64,000 bases of DNA from Streptomyces cavernae. Its GTDB lineage: Bacteria > Actinomycetota > Actinomycetes > Streptomycetales > Streptomycetaceae. This document shows positions 39,563 to 48,104 of this stretch, one piece after another (the first letter of the stretch is position 1; the number at the start of each line of letters is the position of its first letter). Position numbers and translations under genes: made by a program. Location: assembly GCF_004023625.1 (NCBI RefSeq), contig NZ_RPDJ01000016.1, positions 221,085 through 285,084 of the forward strand, given 5' to 3'. The notes below the pieces were generated by a model. The model was given only the letters and a program-made list of their open reading frames with translations, was not told where the DNA came from and did not search any database.

Positions 39563-39814
39563 ATGACTAATTCATGGGGTGGCCGCACCGGGAACTGCCG
39601 ACAGTCACTGCACGGCCCCGGATTTCGCACTGCTCGAATGGGACAGTGGACTTTCACTCCGTCCCCGGTCCGATTTCCTGACGGTGCGGGGGGTTTTCTC
39701 CAGCGGGGCAGCCAGAAAATCCCCCTGAGGTTTTCGTCTCCCGTTCTGGAGGATTTCGTTCGAGACATCGGTCGTCTTCAGGCCGCATGGAACAGGCTCG
39801 GATGGGCGGAGTAG
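39563..39814 (+). CDS. Small protein, weak DUF397 resemblance
   Basis: This 83-residue protein is taken from the ATG at 39563 because GAGGAG lies 2-8 nt upstream. The C-terminal part (KIPLRFSSPVLEDFVRDI) is reminiscent of the DUF397 tail (LxFTPxxWxxFV), a family paired with XRE regulators in Streptomyces, but the match is too loose to assert. Base composition is clearly lower in GC than in the neighbours (TTTTCTCC, AAAATCCCCCTGAGGTTTTCG), a sign of recent acquisition or of an accessory gene. Confidence 0.55.
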   Translation: MTNSWGGRTGNCRQSLHGPGFRTARMGQWTFTPSPVRFPDGAGGFLQRGSQKIPLRFSSPVLEDFVRDIGRLQAAWNRLGWAE

Positions 39815-39858
39815 CGCACGGGCCCGACGACCGCCGCGGGCAGACCGCCTGAGCACCC

Positions 39859-39896
39859 GCAGGGCCCGCGACCACCACTGGGGTCGCGGGCCCTGC
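39859..39896. terminator. Bidirectional terminator
   Basis: A perfect 15-bp stem (GCAGGGCCCGCGACC and its complement) with an 8-nt loop lies between convergent genes. To its right, 39970-40000, a GAATTGCCTCGTCG word is directly repeated. Confidence 0.85.
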
Positions 39897-40044
39897 CCAC
39901 CGCGGAGTGCGCGCACAACGATGCACAGAGCTACGGAGCGCACGCACAAGAATGCCGCGGTATTGCCGCGGAATTGCCTCGTCGGAATTGCCTCGTCGGA
40001 ATTTCCGTAGAAAGTGTGCCGAGATAGCTAATAGCTACCGCCGG

Positions 40045-41115
40045 TTACTGCATCCGCAGGCCGGCCGCCCGGCCGCCGACGCCCAGGCCCGCGGATGTGG
40101 AGTGGTGCCTCGGCAGCGTGCTGGTCACTGCACCGTTGGGATGCGCCGGGCAGCCCTGCGTGTGCGCGGCGACCTGCTCCTGTCGTGCCGCTTCCGCCTC
40201 CTCGTGCCGATGCGCGGGAGAAGCCGTGGACTGGCGATGGCGTGGCGTGCCCTGGCGGTGGCGCGGCGCGGTCTGCCGGGGCGGCTTGGTGAGGGTGATC
40301 TGCCGAACCAGTTGCTGAAAGCAGGTCAGCGCGGCCAGGGATGGCAGGCAGGCCGCCGCCATCCCCGTGACCGTCCTCGGAGCCTGCACGACGCACAGGA
40401 GTACGGCGACACAGCAGAAGAAGAGCACCACGCACCACGAGTGAACCGCGCGGCGCCTGTGCAGGGCCGCGCGCAGGATCGACAGCGAGGCCACCATCCA
40501 CGGCCCGTAGACCAGCAGGGGCCACCAGCGGACCACATCGGCGGACAGTTCATAGTCGGTGGCCGCGTCACGCAGGGGGGCGTAGGCGACGATCCCGCCG
40601 AAGACGCTGACCATGGCCACGATGACGGCGGACAGCGCGCCGATCGAGAAGCTCGCCGTCCGCAGCAGCGACACGATCCGTAGCTTGCGCCGCGCGCGGC
40701 GGTGTCCGGCGGGAGCGGGATACGGGGGGCGTCCGGGCGGCCGGGTACAGGTGTGGTCGACGCCGACGACCGGCTGCGAGGTGCCGACGGCCGGCTGCGG
40801 AACACCCGCCACGGGTGGCGCGGTACCGACCACCGGCTGTGCAGTACCGACCACCGGCTGCGTCAGGGTGGCGGTGACGGTCGGCTCGTCCTGGTGGACG
40901 CCGAGATCGACCGACGGCTCGTCGAGCATGCTCCCGCGCAGCAGATAGGCCAGTTCCTCGGCAGGATCCCACTGGGGCACGTCCATGCCGTGGACCGCGG
41001 CCATCGGCTGTCCGTCAGCGAAGACGTCGCCGCTGAAGCGGGGGGAGTTCAGCCACGCGTCGTAGAGGTTGTCGCCCTGTCCGTCAGTGAGGGCAGAGGA
41101 GTAACCCTCATACAT
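40045..41115 (-). CDS. DUF2637 (SpdB2-like) membrane protein
   Basis: This 356-residue protein starts ATG at 41113-41115 and overlaps the stop of the gene before it by 8 nt. Residues 1-80 are acidic and soluble. Residues 85-119 are a seven-residue repeat (TQPVVGTAQPVVGTAPPVAG). Four hydrophobic helices lie at about 155-178, 197-217, 226-245 and 250-270, the DUF2637 layout seen in SpdB2-type and other mobile element proteins of Streptomyces. The basic H/R/Q-rich tail has RHRQGTPRHRQST repeats. It is probably linked to plasmid or element spread; no neighbour proves it. Confidence 0.75.
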   Translation of the reverse strand: MYEGYSSALTDGQGDNLYDAWLNSPRFSGDVFADGQPMAAVHGMDVPQWDPAEELAYLLRGSMLDEPSVDLGVHQDEPTVTATLTQPVVGTAQPVVGTAPPVAGVPQPAVGTSQPVVGVDHTCTRPPGRPPYPAPAGHRRARRKLRIVSLLRTASFSIGALSAVIVAMVSVFGGIVAYAPLRDAATDYELSADVVRWWPLLVYGPWMVASLSILRAALHRRRAVHSWCVVLFFCCVAVLLCVVQAPRTVTGMAAACLPSLAALTCFQQLVRQITLTKPPRQTAPRHRQGTPRHRQSTASPAHRHEEAEAARQEQVAAHTQGCPAHPNGAVTSTLPRHHSTSAGLGVGGRAAGLRMQ

Positions 41116-41401
41116 GGAGACCCTGCCTGGACAGCTCGTTCTGCGTGCGGGCGGGAGCGCTGTTCGAAAGCTGGATCAGATTGTCCTCGAGCTCCGTCAG
41201 CTTTCTCAGGAGTTCCTCCAGAGCAACCGCCGTGTGCTGCAGAAGTACCCGTTCCTTGCCTCGCTGGAGAACGGCGGAGGTATCTTCCGAGGAATACGAA
41301 GGAGCCGGGAACAGCACCCAGTCGCCCAACTGTTCCTTTCCTTCGAACGCGCCGGCCAGGTACCGCCCGGACAGTCCGTTACGCAGCTCTGCTGTCGTCA
41401 T
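41108..41401 (-). CDS. Small coiled-coil protein, coupled to the DUF2637 gene
   Basis: This 97-residue protein is taken from the ATG at 41399-41401, which follows GTGGGGGAT. An ATG at 41443 would add 14 residues but has no ribosome site. The N-terminal half (MTTAELRNGLSGRYLAGAFE, then WVLFPAPSY) is globular and the C-terminal half (HTAVALEELLRKLTELEDNL) a heptad coiled coil. It overlaps the DUF2637 start by 8 nt (ATGTATGA), so the two are translationally coupled. I do not recognise a family. Confidence 0.65.
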   Translation of the reverse strand: MTTAELRNGLSGRYLAGAFEGKEQLGDWVLFPAPSYSSEDTSAVLQRGKERVLLQHTAVALEELLRKLTELEDNLIQLSNSAPARTQNELSRQGLHV

Positions 41402-41912
41402 ATCCCCCACAACGACATCGGGTTTAACCCAGGTGCGGGGCATTCGAGTGACGCCGTGCGGTATTCGGGTGATAGATCCGTGCGTTTCATCGGGTCTACT
41501 GCTTCAATACTCGCTGCTCAACTGCCAATCATTTCGTCTGCCTATTCCTGGCAGCGCCGTGGACTGCGACGATGCCGACTGGGCGGGGGCGACACCGCGC
41601 CCACGGGGGCGTCCGCCCTCACACCTCACGCCCCACGAGCCGGAGCCGGAGCCGGGATCGGCATCGGGAATGAGGAGCCGGACCGGTATGGCTCCCGCCG
41701 CAGTGAGGCCCACACCCGGACAAGACCGAGCCGGAGACGGAGACCGATACCGAGCCAGACCGACAGGACAAGAGAAGACCGAGACCGAGGGGAAGAGGGA
41801 GTGGCTGAGACGGGGGCTGAGCGCCCGGGCGTGAAACACATCACCGTTCCCGGACTCGCCCGCAGTCGGCCATCCCCCGACGCCCCCAGCGCACCGCGCG
41901 AACCCCAAACAA
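41402..41912. other. Lower-GC gene-free stretch before tRNA-Tyr
   Basis: About 510 bp with ATTCG-rich sequence on the left (41430-41560), where the promoter of the coupled pair should be. On the right, 41638-41790, there is a run of GAGCCGGA/GACCGAGA words without fixed period. No gene or attachment-site duplicate is visible. Confidence 0.5.
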
Positions 41913-41958
41913 AGAGACCCCCTCCGCTCCGCGTCTCCGCAGATGAGAGGGGGTCTTT
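41913..41958 (-). terminator. Terminator after tRNA-Tyr
   Basis: AGACCCCCTC (41915-41924) pairs with GAGGGGGTCT (41947-41956) around a 22-nt loop, with A/T-rich flanks. It ends 8-10 nt after the tRNA 3' end. Confidence 0.7.
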
Positions 41959-41965
41959 CCCAGAG

Positions 41966-42047
41966 TGGCGGCGCCAGGATTCGAACCTGGGAAGGCTGAG
42001 CCGGCAGATTTACAGTCTGCTCCCTTTGGCCGCTCGGGCACACCGCC
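41966..42047 (-). tRNA. tRNA-Tyr (anticodon GTA)
   Basis: An 82-nt class II tRNA with acceptor GGCGGTG/CGCCGCC, anticodon stem GCAGA/TCTGC around CTGTAAA, a long variable arm (about CCGGCTCAGCCTTC) and a TTCGAAT T-loop. In S. coelicolor the integrative element SLP1 uses tRNA-Tyr as its chromosomal attachment site. The accessory patch at 39170-41965 abuts the 3' end of this gene. Confidence 0.96.
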
Positions 42048-42236
42048 GGGGGTGTTGATCGCGGAGCCGCTGTTCGGCGGTGCTCCGTGGCAACGACGTA
42101 AACGATACCCGATGCACAGGGGTGCTCCGCCACCCGATTGATCGGCACTCGGGTGCGGACGGGTGGCTAGGCTTTACCGATGATGCGGCCGGGACCGGTG
42201 GCCGCGTCCCACCCACCCCGATAGGAGCCACAGGAC

Positions 42237-42725
42237 ATGGCCGACTCCAGTTTCGACATCGTCTCGAAGGTCGAGCGGCAGGAGGTCGACAACGCCCTCA
42301 ACCAGGCCGCCAAGGAGATCTCCCAGCGCTACGACTTCAAGAACGTCGGAGCCTCCATCTCCTGGTCCGGCGACAAGATCCTGATGCAGGCGAACTCCGA
42401 GGACCGGGTGAAGGCCATCCTTGACGTCTTCGAGACGAAGCTGGTCAAGCGCGGTATCTCGCTGAAGTCGCTGGACGCCGGTGAGCCGCAGCTCTCCGGC
42501 AAGGAGTACAAGATCTTCGCTTCCATCGAGGAGGGCATCTCCCAGGAGAATGCCAAGAAGGTGGCGAAGATCATTCGTGACGAAGGGCCGAAGGGTGTGA
42601 AGGCCCAGGTGCAGGGCGACGAACTGCGGGTCAGCTCGAAGAGCCGGGACGACCTGCAGGCCGTGATCGCGCTGCTCAAGGGCAAGGAGTTCGACTTCGC
42701 GCTCCAGTTCGTGAACTACCGCTAG
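42237..42725 (+). CDS. YajQ family protein
   Basis: This 162-residue YajQ/DUF520 protein (MADSSFDIVSKVERQEVDNA) has two ferredoxin-like halves, and FKNVGASISWSGDKI and VKAQVQGDELRVSSKSRDD are the family blocks. In Xanthomonas and Pseudomonas members bind cyclic di-GMP; nothing here tests that. The length is normal and the gene stands alone. A TAGGCT (42168-42173) about 65 nt upstream is a good -10 but lacks a clear -35. Its stop lies 3 nt before a G/C-rich stretch with no gene. Confidence 0.92.
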   Translation: MADSSFDIVSKVERQEVDNALNQAAKEISQRYDFKNVGASISWSGDKILMQANSEDRVKAILDVFETKLVKRGISLKSLDAGEPQLSGKEYKIFASIEEGISQENAKKVAKIIRDEGPKGVKAQVQGDELRVSSKSRDDLQAVIALLKGKEFDFALQFVNYR

Positions 42726-42879
42726 CCGAACGGCTGCCGCCCCGCGGGCTCGGTGAGTCCGCCGGGCGGGGCGCTGCCCACGCGGGCGGAGCCGCACCGG
42801 CCTTCGCAGCGGCACACCGGGGCAACTGGAGGACTCGGTGGAGCAGTTGGCCGATCTCGGCCTCCTCGCCCGGCCCGTG

Positions 42880-43146
42880 TCAGTCGCGGGAGTTGCCGAA
42901 CAGCAGGCGGTAGACGATCAGCAGCACGAGGGAGCCGCCGATCGCCGCCGCCCAGGTCGCGCTGTCGTAGAACTCCTTGTTGATGGGGTGGTCCAGCCAG
43001 CGGGCGGAGATCCAGCCGCCTATGAAGGCACCGGCGACACCGATGACGGTCGTTCCGATGAAGCCGCCCGGGTCGCGCCCGGGCAGCAGGAACTTGGCGA
43101 TGGCGCCGGCCAGCAACCCCAGGACGATCCAGCTGACGATGCTCAT
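42880..43146 (-). CDS. GlsB/YeaQ/YmgE-type stress membrane protein
   Basis: This 88-residue protein starts MSIVSWIVLGLLAGAIAKFL and has three hydrophobic helices with the small-residue pattern GRDPGGFIGTTVIGVAGAFI. It is a transglycosylase-associated (YeaQ/YmgE) family member. Relatives respond to general stress and lie in the cytoplasmic membrane; biochemistry is unknown. It is divergent from the APC permease. Confidence 0.88.
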   Translation of the reverse strand: MSIVSWIVLGLLAGAIAKFLLPGRDPGGFIGTTVIGVAGAFIGGWISARWLDHPINKEFYDSATWAAAIGGSLVLLIVYRLLFGNSRD

Positions 43147-43333
43147 ACCTCGGACCCTGCCTCTCCTTGCTGTGCCCGGCCTGTGATCATGTTTCGGCCA
43201 GGCTGTGTTCACTCCCCTTGCTCTCGTCTTCGGACGAGCAGGGGACCATCGCTCACGCAACTGTTCATGCCCTCTTGCCTGGGAGGACGTCTGCCCGGTG
43301 CGGACCGGTTGCACTGATCAGTAGGGTGCCACC

Positions 43334-44635
43334 ATGACCCAGTCGGGCGCGGAACAGCCGGCTCCGCCACGTTCCGGTGTGGAACTGCGGCGCAGTCTCG
43401 GCGTCGGTGACGCCGTGGTGATCGGTCTCGGTTCGATGATCGGCGCCGGGATCTTCGCGGCGTTGGCTCCAGCGGCGCATGCCGCCGGATCCGGGCTGCT
43501 GTTCGGGCTGGGTCTCGCCGCCGTCGTCGCGTACTGCAACGCCATGTCGTCGGCCCGGCTGGCCGCCCGCTATCCCTCCTCCGGCGGCACTTACGTCTAC
43601 GGCCGCGAGCGGCTCGGCGCCTTCTGGGGCTATCTGGCCGGCTGGTCCTTCGTCGTCGGCAAGACGGCCTCGTGTGCGGCGATGGCGCTCACCGTGGGCG
43701 CGTACGTGTGGCCGGGGCAGGCGCACACGGTGGCGGTCGCGGCCGTGGTGGCACTGACCGCGGTGAACTACGGAGGCATCCAGAAGTCGGCCTGGCTGAC
43801 CCGGGCGATCGTGGCGGTGGTCCTGGTGGTCCTCGCTTCCGTGGTGGTCGTGTGCCTCGGCTCGCCTGAAGCCGGGCGCCTGGACGTCGGGGTGTCCGGG
43901 GGCGCGGGCGGGCTGCTGCAGGCGGCCGGGCTGCTGTTCTTCGCCTTCGCCGGCTATGCGCGCATCGCCACGCTCGGCGAAGAGGTGCGCGATCCGGCGC
44001 GGACCATCCCGCGTGCGATCCCGCTGGCCCTGGGTATCGCCCTTCTCGTGTATGTGGCCGTCGCGGTGGCCGTCCTCTCCGTGTTGGGGGCGGGCAGGCT
44101 GGGGGACGCCGCGGCGCCGCTGGCCGAGGCGGTAAGGGCGGCGGGCGTGCCCGGTCTCGTCCCGGTGGTACGGGTGGGCGCCGCCGTCGCGGCACTGGGC
44201 TCTCTTCTGGCTCTGATCCTGGGTGTCTCGCGCACCACCCTGGCCATGGCCCGCGACGGGCACCTCCCGGGTCGGCTGGCCGTGGTGCATCCGCGTTTCC
44301 AGGTGCCCCACCGGGCGGAGCTGGCCGTGGGGGCGGTGGTCGCACTGCTGGCGGCCACGGTGGATCTGCGGGGCGCGATCGGGTTCTCCTCCTTCGGGGT
44401 GCTGGCGTACTACGCGGTGGCCAATGCCTCGGCCTGGACACTGAGTTCGGCCCCGGCCGCGCGCGTGGTGCCCGCGCTCGGCCTCGTGGGATGCGTGACA
44501 CTGGCGTTCGCGCTGCCGGGGGTGTCGGTGGTCGTGGGCGCGGGTGTGCTGGCCGTGGGGGCGGCGGCGTACGGGCTTCGGCGCTGGTGGGCCGGACGGG
44601 GGTCCGCCGGGCGGGGGCGGGCTACGGGAGTCTGA
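43334..44635 (+). CDS. APC family amino acid permease
   Basis: This 433-residue transporter has about 12 predicted helices. The unwound first helix VGDAVVIGLGSMIGAGIFAA (residues 23-42) has the GxGxxIGAGIF signature of the APC fold, and RYPSSGGTYVYGRE and the helix-6 FFAFAGYARIATLGEEV follow. It imports or exchanges amino acids or polyamines; the substrate cannot be read from sequence. The length is slightly short for the family, ending in a basic tail RGSAGRGRATGV. Downstream GTCCGC/GCGGAC arms (44676-44692) may be a weak terminator. Confidence 0.9.
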   Translation: MTQSGAEQPAPPRSGVELRRSLGVGDAVVIGLGSMIGAGIFAALAPAAHAAGSGLLFGLGLAAVVAYCNAMSSARLAARYPSSGGTYVYGRERLGAFWGYLAGWSFVVGKTASCAAMALTVGAYVWPGQAHTVAVAAVVALTAVNYGGIQKSAWLTRAIVAVVLVVLASVVVVCLGSPEAGRLDVGVSGGAGGLLQAAGLLFFAFAGYARIATLGEEVRDPARTIPRAIPLALGIALLVYVAVAVAVLSVLGAGRLGDAAAPLAEAVRAAGVPGLVPVVRVGAAVAALGSLLALILGVSRTTLAMARDGHLPGRLAVVHPRFQVPHRAELAVGAVVALLAATVDLRGAIGFSSFGVLAYYAVANASAWTLSSAPAARVVPALGLVGCVTLAFALPGVSVVVGAGVLAVGAAAYGLRRWWAGRGSAGRGRATGV

Positions 44636-44802
44636 GCGGGGGCTGTGCGGGCCGCAGCGGAGCGGACTACCTGTGGTCCGCGGCCGGCGGACTACGGGGC
44701 TCCGGCCGGGCGGACACGGGTCTCCGACCGGCAGTTGGCGACCGAGGGACTGTGCGGTTCAGGTGCGGAAAACGTACCCTCACCGGACCCGGGCGACCCG
44801 GC

Positions 44803-45369
44803 TCACTGGACCTGCGCGGATCGCGTGCGTACCCAGAAGTCCGCCCACGGCTCCAAATCCGCGCCGTCGTTGGACTCCTCGTACCAGCCCGTCCCATCCA
44901 GCCAGGCGGTCAGCCAGTCCGTGAGGCCGGGTGCGTCCACGTACCAGGAGTGCGCGGAATCGTCGGCGTTCGGCTCGTAGAGCAGGACCGTGGCCAGCGG
45001 GGAGCAGCAGTCCACACACGCGTACATTCCACAGCCCCAGTGGGATATCGGCAGTACTCCTTCCGGCCAGGGCCAGTCGGGGTCCTGGCGGGCGTTCTCG
45101 CGGTTGGCGAGGTACTGGCGGACGGCGGCGGGCTCGCCGGAGGGCGGGCTGTCCAGCAGGGGCAGCAGTCCGTACTCGGGACCGAATCCGCCGTCGCCTA
45201 TCCGCAGATAGAGCGCGGCGAGCAGCGGAGGCAGACCGAAGCCGAGGGCCGACTCGGCACGGGCGACCGTGGCCGGGTCCACCGGCGCGGGGAGGGACGG
45301 CCAGCCCCACGGCCGGTTGGTGCGGGCGGCGTCCGCCACCCGGCTCAGCAACTGCTCGTTCTCGGTCAT
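44803..45369 (-). CDS. SUKH (SMI1/KNR4) family protein, likely immunity-type
   Basis: This 188-residue protein is taken from the ATG at 45367-45369. An alternative ATG at 45468, adjacent to the stop of the barstar-like gene, would add 33 residues. The core RAESALGFGLPPLLAALYLR (about 38-57) followed by IGDGGFGPEYGLLPL is the SUKH/SMI1_KNR4 signature, and WGCGMYACVDCCSPLATVLL is a later family strand. SUKH proteins are commonly antitoxins for polymorphic nuclease or deaminase toxins. With a barstar-like protein next door this is the likely role. No cognate toxin is in the window. Confidence 0.85.
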   Translation of the reverse strand: MTENEQLLSRVADAARTNRPWGWPSLPAPVDPATVARAESALGFGLPPLLAALYLRIGDGGFGPEYGLLPLLDSPPSGEPAAVRQYLANRENARQDPDWPWPEGVLPISHWGCGMYACVDCCSPLATVLLYEPNADDSAHSWYVDAPGLTDWLTAWLDGTGWYEESNDGADLEPWADFWVRTRSAQVQ

Positions 45370-45468
45370 GGATTCATGATGGGGGACACCACTGACAATC
45401 GGGCGGCCTGTGGACAACCTCCTCAGACCCACCCGGACGATCTCTTCGGACCCGCCCAGGAAGGGCAT

Positions 45469-46620
45469 TCAGGCGAGGCGGACCTCGATGCCTTCCTCGT
45501 CGAGGAACTCCAGGATTTCCTCGTAGGTCCACGGTCGGACAACGGTCGGGGCCACCCCGAGGCAGCGGCGGGCGTGCGGTGCGTCGTGCCAGACGAGGGT
45601 GAAGGGGCGGGTTGCGCCCCAGCCTCCGCGAAGACAGTCGTTCAGGGAGGCAAGCCCCCGGCCGAAGTATCCGCCGGGCCCGTTCACCGCCTCGCCCAGC
45701 GCGCAGAAGAAGCCGGGCAGGTCGATGATGTGCCGGCCTTCGAGGTGGTACGTGGCGCCCGGCGGTGCGTCGTCCCTGCCGCGGTCCCGCAAGTGATGGG
45801 CCGTACCGAGCCAGAACTCACGGCCCTCGAATCCGCACCGTGACCAGAGGTTGGGCTCCGCCGGCCGCCCATGCGACCACAGCTCCCAGACCTCGGCCGC
45901 CGCCCTCGGCGGGCGTTCCGACCATGGTTCGAGCGTGAGGTCGATCAGGCCGCGGCCCCGGGCGGACGGGATCCACGCGGTGAGCTCCCCCTCGACCGCC
46001 ATCTCGACGGCACGGCCGGATGTATCGATCCGTACCACCTTCGCGTGCCCCAGGTCCTCGACCCCCGCGTCCAGCGCCGCCCGGAGCGCTCCCTGCGGAG
46101 CGCAGCCCAGCAGCCGCAGCGGTGGCTCCAGCGGGTCGAGCTGTTCCTCGCCGATCTGCGCCAAATCCCGGCACATGCCCCACGGTTCGCCCTTCGCACC
46201 GCGGAGCCGGTAGCCCGGCGAGAGCGGCGGACGGTGCGGATGGTCGGACGACTCCGCCGACCGGTGTGCCTCGATGGTGACGTCGCACCGTGACAGGTCA
46301 CGTGCGCACGGGCGGTCGCCGAGGACGCGCACGTCCTCCAGACACCACTCGCCGGCCCGCTCACCGTTCTTGTCGAGGATCTCCAGGACGAGCAGGCCGA
46401 GGGGCGCCGAGCCCTCGGTCCGGGCCCGGGTGAGGGCTGCGTCCAACTGGCCCACGGGCGCGCATCCGAGGAGCTCGTACATCCCGCGCGAGGGCGGCGG
46501 CGGGTCGCCGAACAGGTCCTCGGCGTCCGCGCACAGCGCCCACGTCTCCTCGTATCCGTCCTCGCCGTCGGACTCGTAGCCGGCGTCGTACGACAGCAGG
46601 ACGTACTTCGGCGGCCCCAC
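45469..46620 (-). CDS. Barstar-like protein with duplicated N-terminal module
   Basis: This 383-residue protein ends in a barstar (barnase inhibitor) domain at about 290-355: YHLEGRHIIDLPGFFCALGE, then YFGRGLASLNDCLRGGWG. The second barstar Asp (D39) aligns with D328, but the first (D35) aligns with Ala. The N-terminal 240 residues contain two copies of a module marked by WALCADAEDL...ELLGCAPVGQLDAAL (27-63) and WGMCRDLAQI...RLLGCAPQGALRAAL (147-183). The stop adjoins the SUKH gene. I infer an RNase or toxin immunity protein. The fused modules are unknown to me. Confidence 0.82.
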   Translation of the reverse strand: MGPPKYVLLSYDAGYESDGEDGYEETWALCADAEDLFGDPPPPSRGMYELLGCAPVGQLDAALTRARTEGSAPLGLLVLEILDKNGERAGEWCLEDVRVLGDRPCARDLSRCDVTIEAHRSAESSDHPHRPPLSPGYRLRGAKGEPWGMCRDLAQIGEEQLDPLEPPLRLLGCAPQGALRAALDAGVEDLGHAKVVRIDTSGRAVEMAVEGELTAWIPSARGRGLIDLTLEPWSERPPRAAAEVWELWSHGRPAEPNLWSRCGFEGREFWLGTAHHLRDRGRDDAPPGATYHLEGRHIIDLPGFFCALGEAVNGPGGYFGRGLASLNDCLRGGWGATRPFTLVWHDAPHARRCLGVAPTVVRPWTYEEILEFLDEEGIEVRLA

Positions 46621-46633
46621 CCCCTGCGCCGCT

Positions 46634-47029
46634 CTACCAGCTCTGGACGAAGGGTTGGTTGGTGGGCACGATCTCGCGCCCGAGCGGGAGCAGCGAGACC
46701 GGGATCAGCTTGAAGTTGGCGATGCCCAGGGGGATGCCGATGATCGTGAGGCACTGGACGATACCGGTGACGATGTGCGTCAGTGCGAGCCACCAGCCCG
46801 CGAGGACCAGCCACAGGACGTTGCCGACGCAGGAGGGAGCGCCCGCGTCCCGTCGCTCGATCGTGGTGTAGCCGAAGGGCCACAGGGCATAGACGCCGAT
46901 TCGGAAGGCCGCGACGCCGAACGGGATGCCGATGATGGTGATGCAGAGCAGCAGTCCCGCGGCCAGGTAGCCCAGGAACAGCCAGAAGCCGCTCAGCACC
47001 AGCCAGATGATGTTGAGGATTGTCTTCAT
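46634..47029 (-). CDS. YccF family inner membrane protein
   Basis: This 131-residue protein has two YccF repeats, each with hydrophobic helices and CITIIGIPFGVAAFRIG (about 29-45) or CLTIIGIPLGIANFKLI (about 93-109). Its start ATG overlaps the stop of the htpX gene by 4 nt (ATGA), so both are co-translated. Function is unknown; the pairing with a membrane protease suggests a membrane-quality role. Confidence 0.92.
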   Translation of the reverse strand: MKTILNIIWLVLSGFWLFLGYLAAGLLLCITIIGIPFGVAAFRIGVYALWPFGYTTIERRDAGAPSCVGNVLWLVLAGWWLALTHIVTGIVQCLTIIGIPLGIANFKLIPVSLLPLGREIVPTNQPFVQSW

Positions 47030-47889
47030 CGTTGCCGACCTGCCATCTGTTCGAGCCGGGCGATGCGCTCCGCCATCGGCGGGTGGGTGGAGAACATCCT
47101 CGCCAGTCCCTGGCCGGGGCGGAAAGGATTCGCAATCATCATGTGGCTTGCCGTCTCGATCCGCGGCTCGGGCGGCAGCGGCAGCTGCTTGGTACCCGCC
47201 TCCAGCTTGCGCAGGGCGCTCGCGAGGGCCAGCGGATCGCCGGTGAGCTGGGCGCCGTCGGCGTCGGCCTCGAACTCCCGGGAGCGGCTGATGGCGAGCT
47301 GGATGAGTGTCGCGGCGATCGGGCCCAGGACCAGGACCAGCAGCATCCCGAGGATGCCGGGGCCGTCGTCGTCGTCGGAGCGGCCGACCGGGATCAGCCA
47401 GGCGAAGTTCACCAGGAACATGATGACCGAGGCCAGCGCTCCGGCGACCGAGGAGATCAGGATGTCCCGGTTGTAGACGTGACTCAGTTCGTGGCCGATG
47501 ACGGCGCGCAGCTCACGCTCGGTCAGGATCCGCATGATCCCGTCGGTGCAGCACACGGCCGCGTTGCGTGGGTTGCGGCCCGTCGCGAACGCGTTCGGTG
47601 CCTCCGTCGGCGAGATGTACAGGCGCGGCATGGGCTGGCGGGCCTGGGTGGAGAGTTCGCGGACCATGCGGTACAGGGCCGGGGCCTCGAACTCGCTCAC
47701 CGGGCGGGCGCGCATCGCCCGTAGCGCCAGCTTGTCGCTGTTCCAGTACGCGTACGCGTTCGTGCCGATCGCGATCACGAGTGCGACGATCAGGCCCATC
47801 CGTCCGAAGAGGCTGCCGATGAGGATGATGAGTGCGGACAGTCCCCCGAGGAGTACGGCGGTCCTGAGCCCGTTGTGCCGGCGGTGCAC
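47026..47889 (-). CDS. htpX: HtpX family membrane metalloprotease
   Basis: This is a 287-residue protease from the GTG at 47887-47889 (HRRHNGLRTAVLLGGLSALI), matching the family length. Two N-terminal helices precede the M48 core: HELSH (about 140-144, HExxH), then two more helices, and EFEADADGA with the third zinc ligand (Glu). It degrades damaged membrane proteins together with FtsH in other bacteria. It is co-translated with the yccF gene, and its C-terminus keeps MFSTHPPMAERIARLEQM. Confidence 0.95.
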   Translation of the reverse strand: MHRRHNGLRTAVLLGGLSALIILIGSLFGRMGLIVALVIAIGTNAYAYWNSDKLALRAMRARPVSEFEAPALYRMVRELSTQARQPMPRLYISPTEAPNAFATGRNPRNAAVCCTDGIMRILTERELRAVIGHELSHVYNRDILISSVAGALASVIMFLVNFAWLIPVGRSDDDDGPGILGMLLVLVLGPIAATLIQLAISRSREFEADADGAQLTGDPLALASALRKLEAGTKQLPLPPEPRIETASHMMIANPFRPGQGLARMFSTHPPMAERIARLEQMAGRQR

Positions 47890-48083
47890 GGTACGCCCTC
47901 CAAGTCGTGCGGCAGGGAACCCTTTGTCTGCGGATGCTGTTGACGCCACTTCTCAGTGGACCCTCCCGCACTGGTCAACGCCAGGCAGGGAGCACTAGTT
48001 CCCTTGTGCGCGCACGGGCGCCCCTGAGCCGTCCGGGTGACGGCGGAGCGTGTGCGGCGTGCGCGCGTGCGGTGCCGGGTGCC

Positions 48084-48099
48084 CCGCACGCGCGTGCGG
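48084..48099 (-). terminator. Hairpin after nuoN
   Basis: CCGCACGCGCGTGCGG is a perfect palindrome starting 6 nt after the nuoN stop. As RNA it forms a 6-bp stem with a GCGC loop. It is short for a terminator, and the region 47960-48080 also has related GCGTGCGC words. Confidence 0.45.
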
Positions 48100-48104
48100 A
48101 TGCG

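Noticed and set aside
41908..41960. Attenuator or riboswitch beside tRNA-Tyr
   Set aside because: The single long-loop hairpin is better explained as the tRNA-Tyr terminator, and no start codon follows on that strand for 500 bp.
39170..42047. Integrase or excisionase genes next to tRNA-Tyr
   Set aside because: I looked on both strands and found no tyrosine recombinase motif and no second copy of the tRNA 3' end, so no intact element is claimed.
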